A stretch of 64,000 nt of DNA from NCBI RefSeq assembly GCF_022538055.1, contig NZ_JAKZAM010000006.1, positions 149,993 through 213,992 on the forward strand, in the 5' to 3' direction. Source of the DNA: Cognataquiflexum nitidum. Its GTDB lineage: Bacteria; Bacteroidota; Bacteroidia; Cytophagales; Cyclobacteriaceae. The notes below the pieces were generated by a model that saw only the letters and a program-made list of their open reading frames with translations, made no database searches and was not told the origin of the DNA. Shown here one piece after another: positions 35,358-45,231 of the stretch (its first letter is position 1; the number at the start of each line of letters is the position of its first letter). The position numbers and the translations under genes were made by a program.

Positions 35358-36335
35358 ATGAATGAAAACAAATACGAAATAAATATAGATCCGGACTGGA
35401 TTAAAAAATACGCCGGCAAGGTAATCGGTGGGTTTTTATTGGTTGTTGCCATTTTTACCAGCACCAAAACGGTCGGACCTGAAGAGGAAGGTGTTGTGGT
35501 ACTGTTGGGACAATATAACAGAACTGTGCAGCCTGGCTTGAATTTCATTCTTCCATATGGCCTAGAAAGTATGTATAAAATCCCTGTTCAAAGGCAACTC
35601 AAGCAGGAGTTTGGATTCAGGACTATCAAGGCAGACCAAAGGTCGGAATATACAAAGGGCAATTTTGGAGAGGAAAGCATGATGCTAACAGGTGACCTCA
35701 ACCTTACCGATGTGGAATGGGTCGTGCAATACAGGATAGTGGATTCCTATAATTACCTGTTTAAAGTAAGAAATGCAGAAAAGACCCTTGGCGACATGTC
35801 CGAGGCAGCGATGAGAAAAATCGTCGGTGACCGAACTGTCAATGAAGTTTTGACTGTAGGCAGACAGGAAGTCGCCACAAGTGTAGAAGTATTGCTTCAG
35901 GAAATGTGTAACGAGTACGAAAACGGAATCCGAATTGACCAAGTGGTCCTTCAGGATGTCAATCCGCCTGAGACTGTAAAGCCATCGTTCAATGCAGTCA
36001 ATGAAGCACAACAGGAAAGAGAAACACTTACTAACCAAGCCGAAGCTGAATATAACAGGGTAGTTCCCCGTGCCAAAGGTGAAGCCGAGGAAACCATTCA
36101 GCTTGCCGAAGCCTATGCGCTAAACCGGGTCAACCGCGCCAAAGGTGAGGCAGACAGGTTCAATAGCCTTTTTGATGCTTATGTGAAGGCTCCCGAGGTG
36201 ACCAAGCAGCGGATCTACCTGGAAACAATGGAAAAAGTCCTGCCAAAAATCGGCAACAAAATAATAGTAGATGACAAGGGAAACAATATTCTTCCTCTTC
36301 TAAATATAGACAAAGCTAAAAAAATCAACCCATGA
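35358..36335 (+). CDS. hflK: HflK, SPFH-domain modulator of FtsH
   Basis: A 325-residue inner-membrane protein with one N-terminal helix (about 18-35) and a large periplasmic SPFH/band-7 domain: VVVLLGQYNRTVQPGLNFILPYG, LTGDLNLTDVEWVVQYRI, and a long C-terminal coiled coil rich in NRVNRAKGEADRF-type repeats. HflK and HflC form the cage that surrounds FtsH and controls its membrane proteolysis. The stop overlaps the hflC start by four bases (ATGA), the normal hflKC arrangement. Confidence 0.94.
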   Translation: MNENKYEINIDPDWIKKYAGKVIGGFLLVVAIFTSTKTVGPEEEGVVVLLGQYNRTVQPGLNFILPYGLESMYKIPVQRQLKQEFGFRTIKADQRSEYTKGNFGEESMMLTGDLNLTDVEWVVQYRIVDSYNYLFKVRNAEKTLGDMSEAAMRKIVGDRTVNEVLTVGRQEVATSVEVLLQEMCNEYENGIRIDQVVLQDVNPPETVKPSFNAVNEAQQERETLTNQAEAEYNRVVPRAKGEAEETIQLAEAYALNRVNRAKGEADRFNSLFDAYVKAPEVTKQRIYLETMEKVLPKIGNKIIVDDKGNNILPLLNIDKAKKINP

Positions 36336-37270
36336 GAAGCAAACAGACACTCATTCTGGTATTTTTGGCGATCCTCCTTTATACCATTTACAGCAGTATT
36401 TTCATCTTGGACGAAACCAAGCAGGCGATCGTCACGCTATTTGGTAAGCCTGTCGGTGAACCACGGACAGAAGCTGGCCTGAATTTTAAAATCCCTTATT
36501 TCCACAAAGTGCAGTATTTTGACAAGCGCTACCTGGAATGGGATGGTTCTCGGAATCAGGTTCCTACCAAAGACAAGAAATTTATTTTTGTGGATACCTA
36601 TGCCCGTTGGCAAATCACAAATCCCCTTCAGTTTTTTATAAGGCTGAGAGACGAGCGCTCTGCCCAATCGAGACTTGATGATATCCTTGATGGCGAGACC
36701 CGAAATGCAGTGGCAAGCCATGACCTGTTGGATTTGGTAAGGTCCTCAAACAGAGATCCTGAAATCACGGAGGAATTTATGGAGCAGATAGAAATTTTGG
36801 AGGACATCAGTGTGGGACGTGCACAAATTGAAAAGATAGTACTCGAGAAAGCGAACGAAAGAACTGCAGACCTTGGTGTACGGGTATTGGACTTCAGGTT
36901 CAAAAGAATGAATTATGTGGATGAGGTAAGGGACCGGGTATATGACAGGATGATCAGTGAAAGAAATCGAATCGCCGATCAATTTCGGTCAGAAGGTCAG
37001 GGTGAAGCAAGGAAAATCGAGGGAAACAAGGAAAAAGACCTTGCGGAAATTCAGTCCGAGGCTTTCAAAAAAGCAGAGGAAATAAAAGGAAGGGCAGATG
37101 CCGAGGCTACCAAGATCTATGCAGCCGCATACAACAGAAGCCGCCAATCGGTAGATTTCTATAAGTTTATCAGATCCATGGAGAGTTTTGAAAAATCCCT
37201 AGATGAAAATACCACCATCATCCTATCTTCAGATTCTGAGTTTTTCAGGTACCTGAAAAAAGTCGACTAA
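36332..37270 (+). CDS. hflC: HflC, SPFH-domain modulator of FtsH
   Basis: A 312-residue partner of HflK. One N-terminal helix (about 5-25), then DETKQAIVTLFGKPVGEP, FVDTYARWQITNPLQFF, RVLDFRFKRMNYVDEVRDRVYDRMISER and a charged coiled coil. It lies immediately downstream of and translationally coupled to hflK. All expected segments are present, and the C-terminus has the usual SFEKSLDENTTIILSSDSEFFRYL ending (read in two parts) seen in the family. Confidence 0.94.
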   Translation: MRSKQTLILVFLAILLYTIYSSIFILDETKQAIVTLFGKPVGEPRTEAGLNFKIPYFHKVQYFDKRYLEWDGSRNQVPTKDKKFIFVDTYARWQITNPLQFFIRLRDERSAQSRLDDILDGETRNAVASHDLLDLVRSSNRDPEITEEFMEQIEILEDISVGRAQIEKIVLEKANERTADLGVRVLDFRFKRMNYVDEVRDRVYDRMISERNRIADQFRSEGQGEARKIEGNKEKDLAEIQSEAFKKAEEIKGRADAEATKIYAAAYNRSRQSVDFYKFIRSMESFEKSLDENTTIILSSDSEFFRYLKKVD

Positions 37271-37326
37271 AGAATTTATGAGGAAAGGGTAAAACAAATA
37301 GATCCTTTTCGGGCTTAGGTCTATAC

Positions 37327-37770
37327 ATGAAAATCAATATTGAAACTACCGTTGAACAGGATTTCCTTCAGGTCAAAGAAGGCTTCAATGAAAGCTTGTT
37401 TACCAAACTCAGCCCTCCTTTTCCTCCTGTCAGGCTGCTGCGGTTTGATGGATCGGAAAAAGGAGACCTAGTTACATTAGAACTGGATTTCTTATTGTTC
37501 AAGCAAAAATGGACAAGTTTGATCACCGAGGACCATACTGATGGGAAAGAATTTTTCTTTGTCGATCAGGGCATTGATTTGCCATTTTTTTTAAGAGAGT
37601 GGAAACATAAACACAGGATAATAAAAAACGGATTAGGATCTATCATCAGAGATGAAATAACCTTTAAGGCAAAACCGGGCTTTTTGGGAATATTTCTTTA
37701 TCCTGCGATGTACCTGCAGTTTTTATACAGGAAACCTATCTACAAAAAGTATTTCAGAACCAAGAATTAA
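37327..37770 (+). CDS. SRPBCC-family ligand-binding protein
   Basis: A 147-residue protein with the START/Bet v1-like pattern of bacterial SRPBCC proteins: an N-terminal strand with a helix (QDFLQVKEGFNESLF), a central WTSLI strand, and WKHKHRI...IRDEITFKAKPGF near the C-terminus. Such domains bind hydrophobic ligands; no catalytic residues are expected. It lies 56 bases after hflC on the same strand and could be co-transcribed. It converges with fur with a four-base overlap of coding ends (37767-37770). Confidence 0.7.
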   Translation: MKINIETTVEQDFLQVKEGFNESLFTKLSPPFPPVRLLRFDGSEKGDLVTLELDFLLFKQKWTSLITEDHTDGKEFFFVDQGIDLPFFLREWKHKHRIIKNGLGSIIRDEITFKAKPGFLGIFLYPAMYLQFLYRKPIYKKYFRTKN

Positions 37771-38237
37771 GCCAAAGAGAGGTTGTCACAATTTTCAATC
37801 TGACAATCTCCATACAATACCAAAGAATGGCTGGTAATGGCTGATTGAAATTCTTTGCCCATAGCATCTTTGATGGAATTGATTCTTTCATCAGAAAATT
37901 CTCTGATTTTGCGGCATTGATTGCAGACGTGATGGTCGTGGTGCTTGTATGTCAGGGCCTGTTCATAAAGTGCGACTTTGTCTTTGAACTGATGCTTCAC
38001 TGCTAGTCCACATTCTACCAAAAGATCCAGCGTATTATAAATAGTCGCACGGCTGATTGTATAGCCTTTGTTTCTCATCAAAAGAAAAAGACCTTCTACG
38101 TCAATATGTTCGTCTTGGGGCAAAGCATAAAGCTCATCCAAAACAGAATATCTTTCAGGAGTTTTTCTGCTTCCCTGTCTCAACAGGAAGTTTTCAAAAA
38201 TTTTCTTTGCTTTTTCTACAACTGATAATTCTGCCAT
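37767..38237 (-). CDS. Fur-family metalloregulator
   Basis: A 156-residue Fur/Zur/PerR-type repressor. ATG 38237 (MAELSVVEKAKKIF) is preferred; a TTG 15 bases upstream could extend it. The winged helix shows TPERYSVLDEL and ISRATIYNTLDLLVECG, the recognition helix region, and the dimerisation domain has KHHDHHVCNQCRKI with the metal-binding histidines and a CxxC pair. A second CQIENC pair sits close to the C-terminus, matching a structural zinc site. Which metal or peroxide signal it senses cannot be told from the sequence. It is divergent from the retropepsin gene. Confidence 0.9.
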   Translation of the reverse strand: MAELSVVEKAKKIFENFLLRQGSRKTPERYSVLDELYALPQDEHIDVEGLFLLMRNKGYTISRATIYNTLDLLVECGLAVKHQFKDKVALYEQALTYKHHDHHVCNQCRKIREFSDERINSIKDAMGKEFQSAITSHSLVLYGDCQIENCDNLSLA

Positions 38238-38453
38238 AATGAATTGTACCAAAAAATAAAGATGGGGTATTTTTTAGATTTTATCAATAATACAAACCCT
38301 TCATTGATTTACCAAGGGTTAATTTGATATCAATCCGGTTAAAATTTGAAAAAAGTAGGTTCCCTCAAAAAATAAGAAATAAACAAAACATAAATGAAAT
38401 GTATTTATGCTTATATTAAACAACATATAGACCCAAGAAAACGATAAAATACT

Positions 38454-39704
38454 GTGCGCCCCTTATTTCTCATTATTCTGTTTTTTTCCTGCAACGTAAC
38501 TACGGCTTTTGCGCAGGTACCGGGATTCTATATGAGAGAAAAATCGAAAAAGATAGAATTGCCCATTATTGTATCCAATAACCTTGTTGTAATACCCCTT
38601 TCCATCAATAGCGGTCCTCCTGTAAATTTTCTTTTGGATACCGGAGTCAAGACCAATATCCTATTCAGTAAAACCTTTGGAAATTATATTGGGCTTACCT
38701 ATACTCGAAAGCTTGATCTTGTCGGTGCTGATGGGCAAACTATTTTGACAGCCTCGGTTTCGCCAAATAATTATGTCGATATGGGTCCTTTGGAGGGGAT
38801 TTTCCAAACTATACTCGTCTTAGATGAAGATTTTATGGAGCTCGAACAGGTAATTGGCATACCTGTTTATGGTGTAATCGGGTATGAATTTTTCAAATAC
38901 AATCCTGTCAAGATCGATTATGATAAGCAAAAAATCACCTTCTATGCAGGAGAGATGATAAAAAGGAAACCCCTGGGCTACAAGAAAGTTGATATCAAAC
39001 TTGACAACAGCAAACCATATATCTTGGCAAAAGTGAAGCAAGAGGCAAACTCAGAACTGGAAAGCAAGCTATTGATAGATATTGGGGCCAACCATGGATT
39101 GTTGTTAAACAGGGAAACGAGTGACAAAATAATTTTGCCGAAAGAAAACATAGAAAGTGATTTGGGGAGGTCTCTCGGGGGTGATTTGTTTGGTTTTGTT
39201 GGCCGTACTTTTCTTTTGAATATCAATGGGATGAAATTTAAGGATGTGATCACCTCATTTCCTGAAGAAACTGAATTCAGCTATGTCATCCGCGAAAGTG
39301 GAAGGCAGGGAAGTATTGGTTCGGAGATTTTGGGGAGGATGACAGTGATCATGGACTACAATAGGGAAAAGATGTATTTCAAAAGAGGAGATACATTTGC
39401 CATACCTTTTGAATTTGACATGAGTGGCATTACCCCTAGACTTGAATCTTCTGATGAGAAGGTGATTTTTGTGACCCAAGTCAGGGAAGGTTCTCCCGCC
39501 TATGAGTCCGGCATCAGGATGAAGGATGAGTTCCGGAGTATCAATAACATCCCCATTGATTTTTGGGAGCTTCCGGATCTGATCAAATTATTTAGATCGG
39601 AAGAAGGCAAGGAAATAAAAATCACCATGAAGCGGTATTTAGACGATAACCCTGCAAATTTTGAGTTAAAAGAGTTTAAATTTAAACTCAAAAGACAGAT
39701 TTAG
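38454..39704 (+). CDS. Retropepsin-like aspartyl protease with PDZ domain
   Basis: A 416-residue exported protein. Starts at GTG 38454, directly in front of a signal sequence (PLFLIILFFSCNVTTAFAQ) that could be cut after AFA or act as a lipoprotein signal. Two pepsin-like halves are seen: LLDTGVKTNILFS with the active-site DTG near residue 62, and LIDIGANHGLLLN, where the second motif is DIG near 208. A PDZ domain follows at about 340-400 (VREGSPAYESGIRMKDEF). Similar retropepsin-PDZ proteins are common in Bacteroidetes and probably process envelope proteins. It stands alone. Confidence 0.85.
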   Translation: MRPLFLIILFFSCNVTTAFAQVPGFYMREKSKKIELPIIVSNNLVVIPLSINSGPPVNFLLDTGVKTNILFSKTFGNYIGLTYTRKLDLVGADGQTILTASVSPNNYVDMGPLEGIFQTILVLDEDFMELEQVIGIPVYGVIGYEFFKYNPVKIDYDKQKITFYAGEMIKRKPLGYKKVDIKLDNSKPYILAKVKQEANSELESKLLIDIGANHGLLLNRETSDKIILPKENIESDLGRSLGGDLFGFVGRTFLLNINGMKFKDVITSFPEETEFSYVIRESGRQGSIGSEILGRMTVIMDYNREKMYFKRGDTFAIPFEFDMSGITPRLESSDEKVIFVTQVREGSPAYESGIRMKDEFRSINNIPIDFWELPDLIKLFRSEEGKEIKITMKRYLDDNPANFELKEFKFKLKRQI

Positions 39705-39836
39705 GAAGTATCTTTCGCATTCTTCATATAGATTCATTTTTACAGTTGTTTGTGAAGAATCGTATATTTAGATGAATGTTTTTTAAGTTGGGATCCCAAT
39801 TGAGGATGCCGGCTCAATGAATTCTTTGATTATTAT

Positions 39837-42800
39837 ATGTCCGAAAGCGCAAAAATTTCTTTTCAAAATATCCTTCTTACTTTTAAAAAGTATGATGACG
39901 GCAGGTATGAGCTGCTATATATATCTTCCGAAATAAGGAACATCCTGACAGAAGGAGAAAAATTTTATGAGGAGGCCTTTTTTGAAAAATCTTTTCCCAC
40001 CTTACCAAAACCTTTTTTTGAATACCTGTTTGAGATTTTGGGAAATGGAGACAAAATAATCTGTCCTCTTACTTGGAAAGGGAGATTTTTCAGGTTTGTG
40101 CAGGTGGAAGGTTATGTGATTTCACAAGAAGATAAATCTTACTTGGTAAATGTGCTGATATCGCAGTTGCCATTTGAAAATCATGTCAAATTTTCTTGGA
40201 TATTGGACAACTCCCATGATAGGGTTTTTTCAGGAATACAATCAGGTCCTCTACTGCACAGTGTATCGGAATGGAAAACCCACTTCTATTCAAAATTTGA
40301 TTTCATCTCAGAATCTGATTTTGATGGTTTTCTTGAAGATGAAAACGACCAAATTCTGACAATTTTCCCTGGACATATTTATTTGTCAAAGAAAATGTTA
40401 GGGGAAAACCATTCACTTGTAGCCCTTGTTTATGGAGCAAATCCATTGGGCGACAAGAGCGATTCCATCGAAGATGATTTACCCGCTGCTTCAAAACAGG
40501 CGCCTATATATTATGAATACAACCTAAAAACCGACTTGATCAATTTTTCAGGAAACCTTGAAGGAATCCTTGGTTATTCAGCAGCTTTTTTTGAAAATCA
40601 TTCTTCCAAAGATTGGATACACCTTGTCCATCCGCTTGACCGTCATTACTTCAATAAGGGTTTTGATCATGGCTCGAAGATGATCTACAGGGTCAGCCAC
40701 GCAGACGGCAGCTATGTTTATGTCCAAGATGAGGTGAATAAGTTATTGGATGACCCAAACAGCTCGGGGCTTTCCCTTGGAGTAATCACAGACATCACCG
40801 CCCTCAAAGAAATAGAGAAAGATCTTTTGGAGCATAAAACCATCTTAGACCAACTCACAGGAGTAGTTCCGGGAATGGTCTATATGTTAAAAGCTTTCCC
40901 TGACGGCACAAGAAAATTTATTTTTGTCAGTGAGGGGAGTAAAAGCCTGTGGGAACTAGACCCTTCCGAAATTTTGGAGGACGACGCAAGTATCCGTCAA
41001 TTGGTCCATAAGGAGGATATTAAGCAGGTAAATGAAGCTGATAAAACATCATTCCAAAAGAACCTAAAGTTTGAAAGTACTTTTAGGATAATTACCCCTT
41101 CAGGAAAAACCAAATGGATTTATGGTGCTTCCAACAGGCTAAAGCAATTTCCCAAAGAATCTATCTGGGCGGGGTTTTTTATTGATATTACCTACACCAA
41201 ACAAAAAGAAACAGAATCATTTTCCCTATTGAACAGGTACAAAATTTTGTTTGATGAGAACCCTCTACCCATATTTCAATATGACAGCCAAGGAATTATC
41301 CTTGATGTGAACAAACAATTTATGGACAAGGTGAATGTACTTGATCCGGCAGAGATGATAGGAAAAAACATGTTTGAACTGACCAAGGGACATCCTATTG
41401 AAATTGCTTACCGTGACAGCATCGAGAAGGGTTATGGTTTTTATGAAGGCCCTTACGTCAGTCATTTTAATAAGAAGATGTTCCATGTCAGGGTCAATGC
41501 CAAATCTGTGGAGAAGGGAAAGGTTTTTCAGGCGATTTTGGAAGATATCAGTGAACAGCAGTATGTATCCAACATTCTTTCCGAACTAACCGAAAGGACA
41601 TCGAGGTACTCAGGACAAGAATTTTTTGATGTTTTGACTTCTTTCCTTTCTGAGAAACTCTTTATGTCAAACTGTTTTATCGCGGAGGTGGATGAAAAGA
41701 ATCAGGTGGCAAGCACACTTTCCTATTTTAAAAATGGAAAAAGAGCCAAGAATTTTCAGTATGACTTGAAGGATGCGCCTTGCCATGATTGCCTGAGTTC
41801 CAATAATCCCTTTATCCTTGCTTCCGGTGCTTCTCTAAAATATCCAAAAGACAAAGGTTTGGTAAAAATGGGAATATCTACCTATTTGGGCGTACCGATT
41901 ATAGATATTGACAAAAACCGTCTTGGGATACTTGTTTTAATGGATCAGCAAGACCATCCGTATAGTTTGGGACTTTCCGGACTATTGACCGTATTATCTG
42001 ACCGGGTGGGAGCAGAATTAAACAGGCTTTATTTTGAAAAAAAACTCATTTCTTCAGAATTACTTTTTAGAAGTATTGCAGAAAACTTCCCAAATGGTAC
42101 CATTGAGATTTTAGACAAAGAATTCAATTACGTATTTACCGATGGAAAAGGATACCAATCTCTTCAGATCGACCAAAAGAAGCTGATAGGGACACCACAC
42201 CTTTCAATATATGATGATGACACATCAAAAAATGTAAAGGAGTTTTTGGAAAAAGTATTGGCCGGAGAATCCGTGATTTTTGAAGTAATGGTAAACAACC
42301 AATATTACCTGAAAAACGGAGTTCCTTTGACCAACAGCACAAATAACGTAGACAGGATTCTATTGGTAACCCAAAATATTACAGAATCCAAGATTGCAGA
42401 AACTGAGCGGGAAAGACTCATAAAAGATCTCAAATCCCAAAATGAGGAACTTCAGCGGTTTGCTTACATCATTTCACATAATCTCAGGGCTCCGATTGTG
42501 AACATTACTTCACTTTTGGACCTATACAACTACCACTATCCGGCAGACATCGAGAATGTCGAGATCATTGACAATCTCAAAATTTCGACACAAATATTGA
42601 ATGGTACCCTTGAAGATCTTATTGAAGTGGTTTCGATCAAAAAGAACAAGCTTCCAAAAATTGAAAGAGTAAGTTTCAGGAAGTTGCTAAAAAACATTGA
42701 AAGAAGTCTTTCCAAACAGTTTAAAGAATCAGGAGCAGTAATTGTAAGCGATTATAATACAGCACCTTATATCAATTATATCTATTCCCACTTAGAAAAT

Positions 42801-43136
42801 TTTATCATCAACCTCACGACAAATTCCATCAAATACAAACACCCGGAGCGAAACCCGGTCATTCAGATCAAATCTTACCTTGAGGAGGGATTTACAGTAA
42901 TTGAATTCAGGGACAATGGTATCGGAATTGATCTTGAGAGGTATAGGGATAGGCTATTTGGATTATACCAAAGATTCCACTCCCACGTGGATGGCAAAGG
43001 ATTGGGACTTTACCTGATCCGGGAACAAATCCGGGCTCATGACGGCAACCTCAGAGTTGAAAGCACTGTGGGTGTCGGCACTACCTTCTACATATATCTC
43101 AAAAATATGAAGGCCAATTATCCGGAAGAAAAATAA
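39837..43136 (+). CDS. Multi-PAS/GAF sensor histidine kinase
   Basis: A 1099-residue cytoplasmic-looking hybrid of sensor domains and kinase; no membrane helix is evident. PAS domains are suggested at about 230-335 (FSGNLEGILGYSAAFFEN), 340-450, 465-585 and 740-850, with a GAF-like domain around 590-735. The dimerisation helix has FAYIISHNLRAPI with the phospho-accepting histidine near residue 880, and the ATPase domain has NLTTNSIKYKHPER, RDNGIGID and GKGLGLYLI. No response regulator or receiver domain is encoded next to it, so its partner is elsewhere. The first 200 residues match no family I can name. Confidence 0.92.
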   Translation: MSESAKISFQNILLTFKKYDDGRYELLYISSEIRNILTEGEKFYEEAFFEKSFPTLPKPFFEYLFEILGNGDKIICPLTWKGRFFRFVQVEGYVISQEDKSYLVNVLISQLPFENHVKFSWILDNSHDRVFSGIQSGPLLHSVSEWKTHFYSKFDFISESDFDGFLEDENDQILTIFPGHIYLSKKMLGENHSLVALVYGANPLGDKSDSIEDDLPAASKQAPIYYEYNLKTDLINFSGNLEGILGYSAAFFENHSSKDWIHLVHPLDRHYFNKGFDHGSKMIYRVSHADGSYVYVQDEVNKLLDDPNSSGLSLGVITDITALKEIEKDLLEHKTILDQLTGVVPGMVYMLKAFPDGTRKFIFVSEGSKSLWELDPSEILEDDASIRQLVHKEDIKQVNEADKTSFQKNLKFESTFRIITPSGKTKWIYGASNRLKQFPKESIWAGFFIDITYTKQKETESFSLLNRYKILFDENPLPIFQYDSQGIILDVNKQFMDKVNVLDPAEMIGKNMFELTKGHPIEIAYRDSIEKGYGFYEGPYVSHFNKKMFHVRVNAKSVEKGKVFQAILEDISEQQYVSNILSELTERTSRYSGQEFFDVLTSFLSEKLFMSNCFIAEVDEKNQVASTLSYFKNGKRAKNFQYDLKDAPCHDCLSSNNPFILASGASLKYPKDKGLVKMGISTYLGVPIIDIDKNRLGILVLMDQQDHPYSLGLSGLLTVLSDRVGAELNRLYFEKKLISSELLFRSIAENFPNGTIEILDKEFNYVFTDGKGYQSLQIDQKKLIGTPHLSIYDDDTSKNVKEFLEKVLAGESVIFEVMVNNQYYLKNGVPLTNSTNNVDRILLVTQNITESKIAETERERLIKDLKSQNEELQRFAYIISHNLRAPIVNITSLLDLYNYHYPADIENVEIIDNLKISTQILNGTLEDLIEVVSIKKNKLPKIERVSFRKLLKNIERSLSKQFKESGAVIVSDYNTAPYINYIYSHLENFIINLTTNSIKYKHPERNPVIQIKSYLEEGFTVIEFRDNGIGIDLERYRDRLFGLYQRFHSHVDGKGLGLYLIREQIRAHDGNLRVESTVGVGTTFYIYLKNMKANYPEEK

Positions 43137-43180
43137 CGACGTATAAAAGTCAAACACAAAAGAAATTCCACTCAATACTT

Positions 43181-43188
43181 TAATTTTG
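43181..43188 (+). promoter_or_regulatory. Candidate Bacteroidetes -7 element before lemA
   Basis: TAATTTTG fits TAnnTTTG and lies 24 bases before the lemA start codon, giving a short leader. No clear TTTG -33 box is seen, so support is modest. Confidence 0.35.
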
Positions 43189-43211
43189 TGAATATTTAAA
43201 CAAATTCAAAA

Positions 43212-43802
43212 ATGAAAAAAGCACTCATTCCTATTTTGATCATTGCCGTAGTGGGCATATTTATGTATACCAAAGCGGTAGGGGTCTATAATATGTTTGT
43301 CCAAAATGAAGAAACTATCAATGGTCAGTGGGCCGAAGTCCAAACCCAATACCAAAGAAGGGCAGACCTGATTCCCAATCTAGTCAGTACTGTCAAGGGT
43401 TATGCAGATTTTGAGCAGGAAACATTGACTGGCGTGATCGAGGCAAGAGCAAAAGCAACTTCCATCAACATCGATGCGAATGATCTGAGTCCTGACAAAA
43501 TCGCCCAATTTCAGCAGGCTCAAGATCAGTTGAGCGGTGCATTGAGCCGACTATTGGTGACGGTAGAAAAATATCCAGATCTGAAAGCCAATCAAAACTT
43601 TCTCGACTTACAAGCCCAACTAGAAGGCACAGAAAACAGGATTGCCGTGGCAAGAAGAAACTTTAACCAGTCCGTACAGGCCTACAATTCAGACTTGAGA
43701 AAGTTCCCAAACAACCTTTTTGCCGGGTGGTATGGATTTGAAACCAAGGGATATTTTGAAGCAGCTGCAGGGGCAGAAAATGCACCGACAGTTCAATTTT
43801 AA
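43212..43802 (+). CDS. lemA: LemA-family membrane protein
   Basis: A 196-residue protein with one N-terminal helix (about 4-22) and the LemA core: YNMFVQNEETINGQWAEVQTQ (in two stretches), QRRADLIPNLVSTVKGYADFE, SRLLVTVEKYPDLKANQNF and VQAYNSDLRKFPNNLFAGWYG. The function of LemA is not settled; it usually occurs with TPM-domain proteins, as here. It heads a three-gene unit with gaps of only five and seven bases. Confidence 0.94.
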   Translation: MKKALIPILIIAVVGIFMYTKAVGVYNMFVQNEETINGQWAEVQTQYQRRADLIPNLVSTVKGYADFEQETLTGVIEARAKATSINIDANDLSPDKIAQFQQAQDQLSGALSRLLVTVEKYPDLKANQNFLDLQAQLEGTENRIAVARRNFNQSVQAYNSDLRKFPNNLFAGWYGFETKGYFEAAAGAENAPTVQF

Positions 43803-43807
43803 GGATC

Positions 43808-44242
43808 ATGGCAGAAAATCTCTTTTCTCAAGAAGACAAAAACAGGATTGTTGCTGCGATCGCAGCGGCTGAATTGGCCACTTCCGGGGAAATACAGGTA
43901 CATATCGAAAATCACTGCGGCTCTGATGTTTTGGACAGGGCTGCAGAGGTTTTTGAAACCCTCAAAATGCACAAAACCAAAGAAAGGAATGCCGTTCTTT
44001 TCTATTTGGCTGTGGCAGACCACAAATTTGCCATCTTAGGAGATTCAGGTATCAATAAGGTCGTTCCCCACAATTTCTGGGAAAAGATCAAAGAGGATAT
44101 GGCAACATCTTTTAAAAAACAGGCTTTTACGGAAGGTCTGTCAAATGCAATTGAGGCCTGCGGACAGCAGCTCAAAGCCCACTTCCCCTATGACAATAAA
44201 GGTGATATCAACGAATTGCCGGATGAAATCTCCTTTGGATAA
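43808..44242 (+). CDS. TPM-domain protein (short)
   Basis: A 144-residue TLP18.3/Psb32/MOLO-1 (TPM) domain without signal peptide. Motifs are AIAAAELATSGEIQVHIE, NAVLFYLAVADHKFAILGD and FWEKIKEDM. TPM domains may have phosphatase-like or scaffold roles. Small gaps to lemA and to the second TPM gene indicate one operon. Confidence 0.85.
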   Translation: MAENLFSQEDKNRIVAAIAAAELATSGEIQVHIENHCGSDVLDRAAEVFETLKMHKTKERNAVLFYLAVADHKFAILGDSGINKVVPHNFWEKIKEDMATSFKKQAFTEGLSNAIEACGQQLKAHFPYDNKGDINELPDEISFG

Positions 44243-44249
44243 AAAAATC

Positions 44250-45047
44250 ATGATTAATAGATATTCCCTTTCAGTTTTAATTGTCCTTTTGTTTGTCGGA
44301 ACTCTTTTGGCCCAAGAAGATTTTCCTTCTGTACCCAATCCGCCAAAACTGGTCAATGATTATACCAATTCACTTTCCTCAGGTGAGATTTTTAGTCTAG
44401 AAAACAAGCTCGTAGCCTATAATGACAGTACCTCTACCCAGGTCACGATTGTCATGATCCGCTCAGTAGGCCAATATGATATCAGCGATTATGCTTTTCA
44501 GTTGGGTGAAAAATGGGGAATAGGTCAATCAAAACTTGACAATGGCGTTTTGATCTTAGCAGCCATGGAGGATAGAAAGGTTTTCATCGCTACCGGGTAT
44601 GGGATGGAGGGTGTATTGCCGGATGTATTGGCCAAAAGAATTGTCGATCAGTTGATTGTGCCGAATTTCAAAATGGAGGCTTACTATAAAGGTTTGGACA
44701 AAGCCACAGACATGATATTCAAATTGGCTTCAGGAGAATATGAAGCTGAAAAAGTAACCTCAACAGGAGAACATGGAGGGGCAATAGTTTTCTTTTTAAT
44801 ATTCATTTTTATTTTCGTCATTCTTCCAATGCTCAAAAACAGGAAGGACAATGACAACCACATGGGAGGCAAAGGAGGAGGAATAGACCTCTTTACCACC
44901 ATTATGCTAGCCAATATGCTCAAAGGTGGTGGCAGAGGTAAATTTGGGGATTTCTCATCCGGTCGTGGTGGCTTTGGAGGTGGCGGTGGCTTTGGAGGCT
45001 TTGGCGGTGGTTCTTTTGGAGGTGGAGGGGCAGGAGGAAGCTGGTAA
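44250..45047 (+). CDS. TPM-domain membrane protein with Gly-rich tail
   Basis: A 265-residue protein. ATG 44250 is chosen because it opens a signal peptide (RYSLSVLIVLLFVGTLLAQ); longer in-frame starts would overlap the upstream gene by 20 or more bases. A TPM domain follows (STQVTIVMIRSVGQYDISDYA, NGVLILAAMEDRKVFIATGYG), then one transmembrane helix (about 207-225) and a C-terminal tail of GGFGGGGGFGGFGG type ending GGSW. The glycine-rich tail is common in this family. The high-GC repeats encoding the tail cause a long proline-rich antisense frame that is not a gene. Confidence 0.88.
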   Translation: MINRYSLSVLIVLLFVGTLLAQEDFPSVPNPPKLVNDYTNSLSSGEIFSLENKLVAYNDSTSTQVTIVMIRSVGQYDISDYAFQLGEKWGIGQSKLDNGVLILAAMEDRKVFIATGYGMEGVLPDVLAKRIVDQLIVPNFKMEAYYKGLDKATDMIFKLASGEYEAEKVTSTGEHGGAIVFFLIFIFIFVILPMLKNRKDNDNHMGGKGGGIDLFTTIMLANMLKGGGRGKFGDFSSGRGGFGGGGGFGGFGGGSFGGGGAGGSW

Positions 45048-45200
45048 GTTATCAAGAAGCAGAATGGCCTTATAAAAATTCTTCTTATCCGGGTCTTAAT
45101 CTACCCGCAAAGACACCTTCAATTCTTTTTTCTCTATGCAATAAATAAAAGACATAAAAATTTAAAAACAGCTCTCATTCATTAATTTGAGCCATATTTT

Positions 45201-45231
45201 AAATTGTAAAAAATTAAATAGTTTACAATTT
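45201..45231. terminator. AT-only inverted repeat between convergent genes
   Basis: AAATTGTAAA (45201-45210) and TTTACAATTT (45222-45231) are perfect inverted arms around an 11-base spacer. The right arm covers the comF stop codon. Position between convergent units suggests a weak bidirectional terminator; the AT-only stem makes this tentative. Confidence 0.35.

Noticed and set aside
44684..45055. Antisense proline-rich open frame
   Set aside because: It mirrors the glycine-rich tail of the TPM protein and has no independent support.
45201..45231. Inverted repeat as another copy of the ATPase operator
   Set aside because: The arms resemble TTTACAATTT, but they are separated by 11 bases and no ATPase gene is near; kept only as a weak terminator candidate.
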